In this document: positions 1-9,249 of the stretch, in pieces | Layout: every line of letters begins with the position of its first letter | How positions within the stretch are numbered: the first letter of the stretch is position 1 | The notes under the pieces: generated by a model | Seen by the model: only the letters and a program-made list of their open reading frames with translations | Told to the model about the DNA's origin: nothing | The model's database searches: none | Source: Gyrodactylus bullatarudis | Taxonomy: Eukaryota > Platyhelminthes > Monogenea > Gyrodactylidea > Gyrodactylidae | Assembly (NCBI GenBank): GCA_012064415.1 | Contig: SSNU01000130.1 | Coordinates: forward strand, 1 to 33,549 | Reading direction: 5' to 3' | Length of the DNA: 33,549 bases | Translations under genes and position numbers: made by a program

Positions 1-136
1 CGTTTAAACCAATATTTAAATCCTTAACCTTATCGACAAAAGAAAAAGTATCTTTAACAACATATTTAGCATAATAAGAATGTATTGGTTTCAATACGTC
101 GATTAACCACTTGGCTAAATTATGTTGAAAATAATG
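1..136 (-). pseudogene. Reverse transcriptase fragment, probably Penelope-like
   Basis: On the minus strand, one frame reads without a stop from about position 136 to the window edge. It gives LAKWLIDVLKPI, then YYAKYVV and KDTFSFVDKVKDLNI. This pattern (L-K-pL..Lkp..., K-D-[ST]-F-x-F-V-x-x-[IV]-K) resembles the stretch just before RT motif A in Penelope-like and related retroelements; that is family knowledge from memory, not a search. The frame is broken by stops above position 136, and the gene would continue leftwards outside the window. Only about 45 residues are visible, so the superfamily is uncertain. It may be linked to the hammerhead-like relic at 8129, because Penelope-like elements often carry such ribozymes. 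Confidence 0.4.
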
Positions 137-261
137 ACATAATCATTAGACTCATTAGGATGAAACGAATTGATCTTTAAGAAAAAATCTTCGTATATCG
201 TATGTTGAAACCTTACAAAACGAATTTTCACTCCCTAATGAAAATCTTTTACTGCTTTGTA

Positions 262-600
262 TTAGGTTGTGCGATAAGTCCTCGGAAAAATTAATCAGTG
301 ATTAATAATCACTTATATTTAATGAAAATTTTATTTACAAATTTTAATGAAATATAAACATATTATATATCAAAATAATCTCCATTCTTTTCTACACATT
401 CTGCCATCTTTCTGAAAGCATATCTATGCCTCTTTTCCAAAATTCTTGATGTTTTTGAGCAAAATACGCGTCAACAAAATTCAAAACCTCATCTCTTGAG
501 TTGAATATTTTCCCTTTCAAATTATGTTGTAATGAGCGGAAAAGATGATAATAAAAGTTATTCAGATTATAATCAACTTTGATAAAAGCTACGTGATATC
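262..600 (-). mobile_element. mariner transposon, 3' remnant
   Basis: TTAGGTTGTGCGATAAGTCC at about 262-281 follows a TA and closely matches the classic mariner terminal inverted repeat. The decayed C-terminal end of a mariner transposase lies about 80 bp inside it, reading toward this terminus. No partner terminal repeat was found in the next 1.5 kb, so the 5' part of the element is gone. The identification rests on the terminal repeat and coding remnant agreeing in orientation and spacing. Confidence 0.7.
363..590 (-). pseudogene. mariner transposase C-terminal remnant
   Basis: The minus strand encodes YYHLFRSLQ, then KGKIFNSRDEV, FVDAYFAQK, FWKRGIDMLSERWQ and, one frame over, EKNGDYFDI followed by a stop at 363-365. 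These are the familiar C-terminal blocks of mariner (DD34D) transposases. A frameshift lies near 395-400, between RWQ and EKNGDYF, and the original frame meets TAG there. The third catalytic aspartate normally sits in a DYHLF block; here that residue is Y, so the enzyme would be inactive even without the frameshift. About 75 residues remain of roughly 345. The HTH domains and the first two aspartates are missing. Confidence 0.72.
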
Positions 601-1734
601 TTTCGAATTTCTATTTATGATAGTTATTTACATGTTATTATTTAATTGTTCATTAAAATCATTCAAACGCAGACTGCATGGTTAAATTAACAACTCTTAC
701 ACTCAAATAATTTGAGACAGAAATCCGCCATATCAGTTCCCTTGACAACCACACTGATCAGTTATGAAATTTATAGAGTTTGTATGATAGGTTGAATAGA
801 CAGGTGTTTACTGAAAATTGAGTGTATCATATGATATTATTGATGCTAAGATCTGTTTAGGGTACTGAGTAATTATATCATATTTCTCTTTACCAAAAGA
901 ATTTTATCTTGGTTAAAAATTTAAAAAAGATACTCTCAAGAGTTACTATAGTAGTCTCTGATGTTTTATGCTTGCTAACAAACTACGTTTTCTCTTAGCT
1001 CATAAATTTGAGAAGTTATGATATTTTTTTAAATCTCAAGATCTGAAATTTTTTTCTGATTCTAATGAACATTCATTAAGAGGATTTTGAGAAGAGTGAA
1101 TATTTAGTTATAAAGCTTATATTTACGCATCTGTCCAATGTTGGTTGCCCATTTAGACTTAATTCTTTAAAGAATTTTTAAAATCCAAATTAATAAAAAT
1201 TTGGAGACATTTTATTTTGGCTCGATATTTCCATCATTTTCGAAAAATAATAACTTAAAATGAAAAAAAATATATATGAGTATAAGAAAAACTCATTTCT
1301 TGTAGAGCCTTATTGTAGAGCAGGATAAAAAATAACACCTAAGTTTCCCCATGAGCAATCCTTGATTCTGATTGGTCCTTACAGGGAACCAATGATATTC
1401 GACTGAAATTTGCACTTTATAAACTGGGTAGAGTTTCATCTCTTCTCACTTTACAGGACTTTTACGTGTAATTCATAGCGAATGGAGATCTTGTAAAAAA
1501 CACCAAATAAGATGGAAAAATCGCGCCAACTCAAAATTTAATTATCAGAAAGATTGTTGACAATCTCTGATTTTTTTATTATAATAAATAATTATTATTA
1601 TATGACTAAAATTATAAAAAAATGATGTTTAATACTTGATATGATCGCTTCTTCTGAGCGGTTGGAGCATGGGTCAGTGCGCTTGAGTGTATTATATAAT
1701 CTTTTTGTGGGAAATATTGTCGAACTTCTTCAAA
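601..1734. other. Non-coding stretch with a decayed repeat copy
   Basis: No convincing gene is visible on either strand. Around 1057-1140 there is a diverged copy of one arm of the fold-back element at 1735-1967; it shares a block reading roughly TTCATTAAGAGGATT and the AAGCTT core. Near 1360-1400 there is a pair of opposed CCAAT-type motifs (CTGATTGGTCC and GGAACCAATG). Confidence 0.45.
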
Positions 1735-1967
1735 TATATTAGATTCTGATTTTAATGAAAGATTCATTATGAGGATTGGAAGACAAGTGAATAATTAGTA
1801 ATAAAGCTTTTATTTCACCGGTTCTCATCAGACTCTTACACCAGCTCGATATTTATACAAAATTATTAAATTATGGGTTAATTATGGGTTAAAAGCTTTA
1901 TTACTAATTATTCACTTGTCTTCCAATCCTCATAATGAATCTTTCATTAAAATCAGAATCTAATATA
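1735..1967. repeat. Fold-back element with ~75-bp near-identical arms
   Basis: The left arm at about 1737-1812 (starting TAGATTCTGATTTTAATG, ending AATAAAGCTTTTA) is repeated as its reverse complement at about 1889-1965, with no mismatch seen by eye. The loop of about 75 bp contains a tandem doublet of an ATTATGGGTTA unit. Arm identity this high in such degraded DNA suggests a recent insertion or ongoing arm homogenisation. Diverged relatives of the arm and loop edge occur at 1057-1140 and 18238-18345, so this is a dispersed family. No coding capacity is visible. Confidence 0.75.
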
Positions 1968-2016
1968 ATCTTTTGTTGGTGTGTCCATGTTTGGAATTCC
2001 ATACTAGAATAAAAAG

Positions 2017-2562
2017 CTAGTTAATATGAAGATGGGAATTTATGGTTTTTACAAAATTCTCAATTTTCTCATCAGGAAATCGAATTGTTTTGAAATTTTT
2101 GTTGATTTCAATGTAAGAGAGTGATCAAAAGTTGATTTTTAGGATCACAAAAAGACAAAAAAACAGATGATCATCATAAAAAGTTTGATAAATTCGTCAT
2201 TTTTTTGGGTTGTTGAAATATCAAATTTCATCGACTTTCAAGTAGGGAAAATGATGAAAAATTCAAAATTTGATTTTGACACGATTATGGGGTGATTCTT
2301 AAAACCAGAATCAGCATATTTAAAATCAATTTTTTATCACTTTCTCATATTGAAATCAACAAAAAATTTCAACTCAAAGTACAAAAAAATGGGAATTTGC
2401 CGTATTTTCCTTGAAAATTGATTTTTTCTAAAAGTTTTTTCTCCATGTCGTGAAAGAAGGCCTCATGATCCAGATTCCAAAAAATCTTGATTAAATTCAA
2501 TTTCTTGATGAAAAAATAAGTATTTTGTAAAAATCATAAATTCCCATCTTCATATTAACTAG
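2017..2562 (-). mobile_element. Fold-back MITE, copy A (deleted)
   Basis: The ends are CTAGTTAATATGAAGATGGG and its reverse complement, followed inward by an A/T-rich block shared with copies at 5125-5814 and 29352-30045. The unique central part is in the opposite orientation to those two copies, so this copy is inserted in reverse. Its left arm is much shorter than its right: about 150 bp is missing after the GAAATCGAATT block. It is non-coding and presumably mobilised in trans by an unknown transposase. Confidence 0.8.
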
Positions 2563-3535
2563 GTATATTTTAGGTTCAAATCTCTAAGAAAACAAAGTGT
2601 GGGCAGTAGGAAAAAAGGAGTACTATGCTAAATATAAAAAAATTAAAGAGAAAATATTGCAGAAAAAAGATAAATAAAGACAAATTGAATCTCAAGAAAA
2701 ATATTATTTTTCTCCTCATAAGTTAAATTTTATCCCGAGTTTCAGAATTCCTGAAATCGTGGAATTCAAATCAAGATTTTTTGATCCTTCTGACTTGTGG
2801 CCTTTGAAAAGTTGATCAATAAAAACAATGGAAAGGAATCACTGAATTTTTGAGATACATTTTCGTGATCTCAATTAAAGTTTTTTATTATAAAATCATT
2901 ACTGATCTCACATGATATTATTAATGTTATTGCAGAAGAGGAAATTGATTTATTTCTTTTCAAAAATAAAATTAACGAGATCCTAATCCAAAAATAATTT
3001 AGAAGACAAATAATCAAGAAAAACTCATATTGATTTTTCTATATTCTGAAAGTTGTTTAAAGTTAAGAGAAAATGTAATTACCTGCTGTCAATAACTTTT
3101 CTCAATAACTTTAGTCCTTCATTGGGGTGATATACCAACCCGCTTGCCAATTTTTCAACTTCCAGTTCAAGGGTTTAAAAGTATTCTAATCTACGTAGTG
3201 TAGTCTTTGTAAAAATCTCAAATTTGGTTGAAAAACATAGAAATCTTGCATATATAAATAATCTATTGAAAATCATGATCAAGTTTGAGAGAATTCTATT
3301 ATGTACAATTTCAAGAAGGTTAATATACAAATTTCGACTGATTGATTTTCATTTGCCATGCAAAGTACCATGAAGTTGTAGGAGCATGATTCTGATGAAA
3401 AATCGTGCTTAATTGATAAATTGATTGAACGCATTGGTAATAAAAATTCAATTTAGAATAAACCTTGAATCTTGATAGGTTTTATGAATATTTCTTTCTG
3501 AAAAAAATATATTGCATACTGGGGTTCTTTGATTT
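2563..3535. other. Downstream flank of the GPCR gene, no gene seen
   Basis: This is A/T-rich DNA without a credible reading frame or a repeat boundary I could define. It lies beyond the predicted poly(A) signal of the receptor gene. Confidence 0.4.
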
Positions 3536-3541
3536 TTTATT
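3536..3541 (-). terminator. Candidate poly(A) signal AATAAA of the GPCR gene
   Basis: AATAAA occurs on the minus strand about 125 bases past the receptor's TGA stop, a usual distance for a short 3' UTR. In DNA this A/T-rich the hexamer is frequent by chance, so only its position supports it. Confidence 0.4.
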
Positions 3542-3666
3542 GAATGTCAGCCCGACATTGTCGGATAGGTTATGTTCATCGGAAGCCAGATCAAACATCA
3601 TGGTATCTTTTCTTTTGGACATAGGGTTTTAAGGTAGTTTTATGAAATTATTTTAAAAAATTTTAA

Positions 3667-4401
3667 TCACAGCTCTTCATTGGTTTGGAGACAGGTGTTT
3701 TCAGTTTTTTTAGTACCATTGGTTTTGTTCTGGTTGAAAATTGGAATAATTTTGCGGAATTCATCACGAAAGTTCTTATTCAACCAGCCATACAAGATCG
3801 GGTTTAAGCAACTACTCAAAAGTACTAATAACATACATATTAATTGAATCCAGGTGAGAAATCGAATACTATAAGGTCTTTCAGAGAGATACATTTCTGA
3901 TAATAGATTCCATAGATGGAGTGGTAGCCAGCTAATAACAAAGACTGTCACTACTAATAAGAGGAGAATGTTTAGCCGACGTGTTCGTGTGACTTTCTTG
4001 AATTTGAGATCCTTTAGATTTCTACTAATTTCATTATCCTGAGGATCTGGCCTCCTTGTCTGAGAATTTTCATTTACAGAAATTTCATTGACTACGTCGA
4101 GAGTCTTTTGTGTTTTCTGTTCTCTCGTTCTGATCTTGGAACATATCCTCAAATATGATACAATCATAACAAAAGCTGGGACACAATAAACTCCAATCAG
4201 AACACATATGAAATAATTATTATATTGTTTTTGGTAATCTTTTTCTAGAGCGCAATAGGTTTTGTCATCGATGTTGGATGATTTTGAATTGACAAAAAAT
4301 ATCATTGGCATAGCCATAAAGATTGCCAACAGCCAGATTGATCCGATCAATAGACGTACAAAGAATTTTTGACTTTTTATTTGTTTATGACAAATAACAA
4401 C
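3667..4401 (-). CDS. Neuropeptide Y/F-type GPCR, last exon (TM4-TM7)
   Basis: This is the 3' coding exon of a rhodopsin-class peptide receptor at the plasma membrane. It adds 244 residues (150-393 of the joined protein). The exon starts at 4401, right after TTATTTTCAG, in phase 0, with VVICHKQIKS; this continues DRFQ from the upstream exon, as in NPY-type receptors (DR-Y/F-QVI). Visible features are TM4 with W172; ECL2 C199, able to bond C122; TM5 with P224 and Y232; an ICL3 of about 50 residues rich in basic residues; TM6 with SWLPL (W307, P309); TM7 with NPILY (N349-Y353), then a short helix-8 region (NKNFRDEF). The tail is about 30 polar residues ending in TGA at 3667-3669. The ligand cannot be assigned. 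NPF, sNPF, RYamide or a related peptide are all possible. Confidence 0.88.
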   Translation of the reverse strand, partial: VVICHKQIKSQKFFVRLLIGSIWLLAIFMAMPMIFFVNSKSSNIDDKTYCALEKDYQKQYNNYFICVLIGVYCVPAFVMIVSYLRICSKIRTREQKTQKTLDVVNEISVNENSQTRRPDPQDNEISRNLKDLKFKKVTRTRRLNILLLLVVTVFVISWLPLHLWNLLSEMYLSERPYSIRFLTWIQLICMLLVLLSSCLNPILYGWLNKNFRDEFRKIIPIFNQNKTNGTKKTENTCLQTNEEL

Positions 4402-5124
4402 CTGAAAATAAAAATTATAAAATTTTAATCATTTAGACCTTGTTTATTTTTCTTTTATTGCAAATGTAAATAAAAATAAATACTTTACACAGTAATACCA
4501 GCGGTAGAAAATCTCAAGAATTTGATTGGATCCACTCATATGGTTATGCTCATTAAACAAGAGAGGATATTTTTCATTATTCTCTTTTCCAACAGAAAAA
4601 CAAATTGTGATTTGAAAACATTTTCTATGGCTGTCTTTCAAACTCCTAGTTCTGTTAAAATTCATAATTAGATCTTTTAGAAGAGAGATTTCTTGATATC
4701 TATGCTTGTATTGTCCTAATCTCGTGATAATTAATCGCACAAACATTTTGGTTGGCATGAAAAATTCAATCATGAAAAATCGATTAGATACTCCAACTGG
4801 GCATTAGGAGTAGATTTCAGGAATTCAGTTTTGGTACAGTAATTACAAAATGCCTATCCATTCAAATTATTAAATAGCAAAAGATACTTACATCTAGGAT
4901 TTTCTTAAAAGTGTTAGAATTCTGATACTAAAAAACTTCTTTTGACCATACACCCACTTTTAAATAACTGAAAATTTTCACTTCAAAGATCAAAAAATGG
5001 GATTTTGGCGCATTCGAAATTTGAAAGGGAACACATTTTTCATAAAAATGGTAAAATTCAAAAAAAATCTCTAACCAATTCACGTTCTTAATGAAAAATT
5101 GAAATTTTTGTAAAATTAATACAC
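4402..5124. other. Intron segment next to the splice acceptor, no gene
   Basis: A minus-strand open frame at 4444-4773 has no recognisable domain and is not preceded by a good splice site in frame with the receptor, so I do not call it. The part from about 4930 to 5124 resembles decayed fold-back MITE sequence (AACTGAAAATTTTCACTTC, then AAAATGGGATTTTGGCGC). Confidence 0.4.
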
Positions 5125-5814
5125 CTAGTTAATATGAAGATGGGAATTTATGATTTTTACAAAATTCTTAATTTTTTCATCAAGAAATTGAATTTGATCA
5201 AGAATTTTGGAATCTAGATCATAAGGCCCTATTTACGGTAAGGAGAAAAGAATTTAGAAGAAATCAATTTTTAAGGAAAATGCGGCAAATTTGAAATCTT
5301 GAAACAGCGCCAAATTTTTATTTTTTTGAAATTTGAGTTGAAATTTTTTGTTGATTTCAATATGAGAAAGTGATAAAAAGTTGATTTTTAGTCAAAGAAA
5401 TTAAATATGCTGAATCTGGTTTTAAGAATCACCCCATAATCGTGTAAAAATCAAATTTTGAATTTTTCATCATTTTCCTTACTCGAAAGTCGATGACGAA
5501 TTTATCAAACTTTTTATGATGATCATCGGTTTTTTTGTCTTTTTGTGATCCTAAAAATCAACTTTTGATCACTCTCTCACATTGAAATCAACAAAAAATT
5601 TTAACTCAAATTTCAAAAAAATAACAATTTGGCGCTGTTTCAAGATTTCAAATTTGCCGTATTTTCCTTAAAAATTGATTTTTTCTAAATTTTTTTTCTC
5701 CGTATCGTGGAAGAGGGCCTCATAATCTAGAAAATCTTGATCAAATTCGATTTCTTGATCAAAAAATTAAGAATTTTGTAAAAATTATAAATTCCCATCT
5801 TCATATAAATTAGC
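5125..5814 (+). mobile_element. Fold-back MITE, copy B (690 bp)
   Basis: The left arm at about 5125-5393 starts CTAGTTAATATGAAGATGGG. Its near-perfect reverse complement fills about 5551-5814, leaving a loop of about 155 bp. Both arms carry a block reading AAACAGCGCCAAATT and another reading GTTGATTTCAATRTGAGA. Compared with copy C (29352), this copy lacks 31 bp in the loop between two ATGA repeats. It is non-coding. The RNA of the receptor intron would include this element as a long hairpin. Confidence 0.85.
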
Positions 5815-7430
5815 TTTAGATTCCCAACATTATATCAATTAGCTTTATATCAGATTTGTAATGAGACAAACGATAAAAGGTATTGATCATTTTATAGAAA
5901 TGCGCATTGAAACTTAGGAACAACTTTTGTTGAATATCTTATTTCTTGTGACTATATTAGAATAAAAAGGATCACATTTCTATCGTGAGGAATGATTTTA
6001 TAAGTCCGTCCTAAAATCATGATCTAATAAAGAGCTCAATTTAAGAAAAAAAACTTTTTTTTGGAAAGTATTGGACGTTTGAAATTTCTAGTTAGAGTGA
6101 TTTTTCCAATTTTTTAAACTTGGAGTGCAAAATTATTGTTGATTCCATTATCTTTGAGGACCATCAAAACAAAAATGGTCGTTAAGATCAGACTCCAATT
6201 TTGTGTGAAAGCCTATTCTCTATTTTTCGATCATTTTTACTGCTTGGAAATATAGGAGTTATAATGATCCGAGATCAGTTCAAATTTTATGGTTCTATCA
6301 GAAATTGAATGATGACAATTTGTTCCCTTTTCTATTGATGATCCTGAAAATTGAAGTTTGATTTCTCTCGAACCTTGAAATACGCAATACTTTCAAAAAT
6401 AATTTTTTCTTGAAACGGAATGGTTTTACTTTTGAATCGGTTTCGAAAATATCTAGATAAAAAACTTGAGATTTTTGTAAAAATAATAAATTACAAAATT
6501 TATTGAGAATAGCTGTAATATTTTATTTTTAGTAATAAGATGAAAAGAAGTAAGATAGAACAAATCGAGAAATTTTGAAGCAATAAGAGCTAATTAAAAT
6601 AAAGAGAAACATCTTGTTTACATCTCTATATATTTTTTAAGAATCTGTATAATATACAGTGCATATTGATCTGTAATTCAATTCTGTAATCATAAGTACA
6701 AAGACTTGAGAAAATGTCTGAAGAAATTTCACATTATTGTTTCTCTAATTACCCATTGTTGTTGTTTTAATTCAGCAGTAATTTAATCGAGAACATAATT
6801 AAAACTGATAAATCAAGGTTAGATAACACAGGCTCTATATATCTCTGGGTCTCTTCAGACTCTCACCCTGGGGTAACATATGAATAAAGTTTCACCTTTC
6901 CTACTTATGAGAATCTCTATTGGTCAATAAGTTTTGAATATCAATTGAATCCTAAAGAGAAGGACACATTTTATGATTTTTACAGACTTCATTTTGATAC
7001 AAAAATAATTCCAGTTACAAACGCTTTTGTAAGCTGAATGAGAATCTACGCAGTTATTTTCAGTTCAAAAGTTATGGATCACAACTTGGGTTATATTTTG
7101 ATCTGAAAGTCTGTCAAACTTATTCAGAACAAGTTCTTCTACTTTTTATTCATTTTCAAAATTTGATATTTCCTTTCTTTGTCTAATCGTGATTAACTTC
7201 GGATCAAACTCTCATTTTGAAATCAACGAAATTTTTAACACAAAGTCGAAAAAAATGGGAATTTCTATTTTCATATTTGAGATCTTTGCTTTTATCAAGA
7301 GATTTCTTATCATAAATCGACAGATAAATGAGTTATTTTCTGACACTCGGATGAATAATTATGAGTTTCTGATATGAAATCTGAAAGAAATGATCCAGTG
7401 AGGCTTTAAGCTATACTTACTGATAAATGC
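5815..7430. other. Degraded intronic DNA, no gene
   Basis: No gene is seen. Fragments resembling the fold-back MITE arms occur at about 7200-7290 (TTTGAAATCAACGAAATTTT, then AAAAAAATGGGAATTT). The 17-base palindromic block CTGTATAATATACAGTG at 6645-6661 recurs at 19705-19721. Confidence 0.4.
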
Positions 7431-7551
7431 AGGTGAGAACCGTATTTGTGGAGTGTAAAACTACACCTCCATTCATTTGTTTATTCACAGTTTTTTAATA
7501 AATAAATAACTTGTCATTGTACTTTAAAGTAGGTCTATTAGGGTCTTGGTA
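7431..7551 (+). repeat. Dispersed ~120-bp repeat, copy 1
   Basis: The block starts GTGAGAACCGTATTTGTGGA and ends GTAGGTCTATTAGGGTC. It matches about 117 bp at 27141-27257 in the opposite orientation, with roughly nine bases in ten identical by eye. Each copy contains a small hairpin (GGAG...CTCC) and an A/T stretch TTAATAAATAAATAACTTG. It is too short for a coding element; a SINE- or MITE-like unit is possible. This copy lies inside the receptor intron. Confidence 0.7.
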
Positions 7552-8128
7552 TAAATTTGAACAATTAAAAATCTAAAAATCAGTGATAATTTATGTCTCC
7601 CAAGTAAGAGAAATGGTAAATTTATAAAATGAGCATATATAGATCAAAAGAAGAAAAGTTTTCCAAATAATCATAAAAAGTGAAATGAAGAATTTGATAT
7701 CAAAGGGAAAATTATACAAGTGTTTCACTAGTTGTTTGATCACATTTACATAAGTGTTTAAATGATACAAAGATGAAGAGAATCATTATACAATTTTTTC
7801 TTGGTCCTCTCAAGCATTGCATTTGTATTCTTCATAAGTGCTAGTCTCATTGCGTAAATATTCCTTTTCAGTTTATTTAAAGCTTTTAGATTTCTTGACG
7901 ATGGAAGTGGTCACTTTATTAAAAGCATTAAATAAGGTTATTTTCTCTTATAAATAGGGCCTAGTTTCAGAACACTAAAATTATTCTTCCAGACCGTATA
8001 ATGAAATTTCACAACGTTATGTCTTGAATCAATTATAAATTATAAATCAGTGAAATTTCTTAGTTTTTCTTCTTTATATAAATCCAGGTAAAATATTTGA
8101 AAAAAAGCTCACAAAATTAAAATCCAAA
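7552..8128. other. No gene seen
   Basis: Plain A/T-rich DNA without a supported gene, repeat boundary or RNA motif. Confidence 0.35.
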
Positions 8129-8160
8129 CTTCGAGTCCAAAAGAGGACGAAACGCGCGTA
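8129..8160 (+). ncRNA. Hammerhead-ribozyme-like relic (type I, retroelement kind)
   Basis: The string GAGTCC-AAAAGA-GGAC-GAAAC-GCGCGTA reproduces the helix II (GTCC 8135-8138 paired with GGAC 8145-8148), the invariant GAAAC and the very short helix III plus NUH cleavage triplet (GTA 8158-8160) of metazoan hammerheads. Those are known from Penelope-like elements and Schistosoma-type satellites. The other conserved strand should read CTGATGAG; here it is CTTCGAG, so one base is lost and others changed. No good helix I pairing is seen. It is most likely an inactive fossil. Downstream, GACGTCCCTGTGGGATAT at about 8288-8305 may belong to the same relic element. Confidence 0.5.
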
Positions 8161-8552
8161 TATGTCTACCATATATGTATACTTAGATTATTTCTAAATG
8201 CTTTGTAAGTTTCTTTCGTACCAGTCTCGGTGGGATCCATTAGTAAGCTGTAACATTCAGCGATATGGGCTTATCCATTACCAGATAAGACGTCCCTGTG
8301 GGATATATTACCTAAGCACCTAGAACAAAATATTTGTAATTTTGAATGATATTTTTACTAAGAAAGCATTTTTTAAAGAGGAACTCAATTATGCATGTGA
8401 AGTAAAACAGTATTATGGATTAAATTACAGTACGAACTGTGCACTTTATGTCAAAAATCACCCTTTCCTCTCGGCCCCTTTTTATTAAAATAATAATATA
8501 ACCTTTGTACTTATAAGTAAGAAAGAAAGTAAGCAAGTAAGTAAGAAAGATA
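8161..8552. other. Possible relic of the hammerhead-bearing element; no gene
   Basis: This is locally more G+C-balanced than its surroundings (about 8230-8310, including GTCTCGGTGGGATCC and GACGTCCCTGTGGG), which suggests foreign origin. No reading frame can be recognised. A GTAA/GAAA-rich simple stretch lies at 8515-8550. Confidence 0.3.
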
Positions 8553-8765
8553 TTCAAAGAAGAGATCGGTCTTAAATCAGAGAAATTTAAATATTTTTTA
8601 GACTTGGGGATAGGAGTGATTGTAATGAGGAACCAATCATCAGGGATAGCGTTTGAAACGAAACAAAGGTTTATAAAATTCGCTAAGTTAATAAGAAGCA
8701 CGGAGAGAGAGCCTTGATGAGGTTGAAGGAGTTAAAGTTGGAATCAATTCTAGGCTTAATTTATT
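8553..8765 (-). pseudogene. Non-LTR retrotransposon RT fragment (finger region)
   Basis: The minus strand reads RIDSNFNSFNLIKALSP and then, after a frameshift near 8690, INLANFINLCF, IPDDWFLITITPIPKSKK and DLRPISSLNIF. This aligns block by block with the larger copy at 9250-11216 (RIDSKFNSLNLL, IPEDWLIVKIIPIPK, HLRPTSSLIVF), so both belong to one family. The DLRPIS block and the preceding P-K are typical of RT finger motifs in Jockey/CR1-like elements. Only this piece of about 70 residues survives; the catalytic palm is absent. Both ends stop abruptly inside coding sequence. Confidence 0.75.
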
Positions 8766-9249
8766 AAACATCTGTTCTTCAAGCTGGGATTCTTTAATTC
8801 AAACGATAGAATTGGGTTTATGACTCATTGTTTGTTTCGTGTGTAAGACAAGCCCTTTTTGTAGAGGAAAAAACGGATTTTCGAGAAATGTTTTTTCGCC
8901 CAAAGTTATAAATTTATTAGATTTTAAATACCAATATCTCTGGTTGAATAGTTTGCAACAATATGATATATTAGATGGTTGGAAAGAGAAAAAAAATCTG
9001 AATACAATAGTACCATAATAAAATACAAAACCGAAAATTTCATAAATATTCAAGACATCATTTCTACAAAATTCGCAAAGTACTTTTCTTTATGTGCAGC
9101 TTTTGCTCAGAGCTATAAGGCGTTAAGATGAAAATGAAACATTTTCAAACGTTGAAATAGCCTTATATTTGTCCGATTTAATTTTATTTTTATATTCTAA
9201 CAAGTTAAAAACTCGTTTAATTGCGATTTATATTATTCGATTCTTAATG
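8766..9249. other. No gene seen between two RT copies
   Basis: Open frames here show no domain. A block containing GCTATAAGGCGTTAAGATG sits at about 9113-9131. The sequence separates two oppositely oriented retrotransposon fragments. Confidence 0.35.

Noticed and set aside
4444..4773. 109-codon open frame on the minus strand just above the last GPCR exon, as an extra exon
   Set aside because: No recognisable domain, no suitable splice sites, and the two receptor exons already join perfectly without it.
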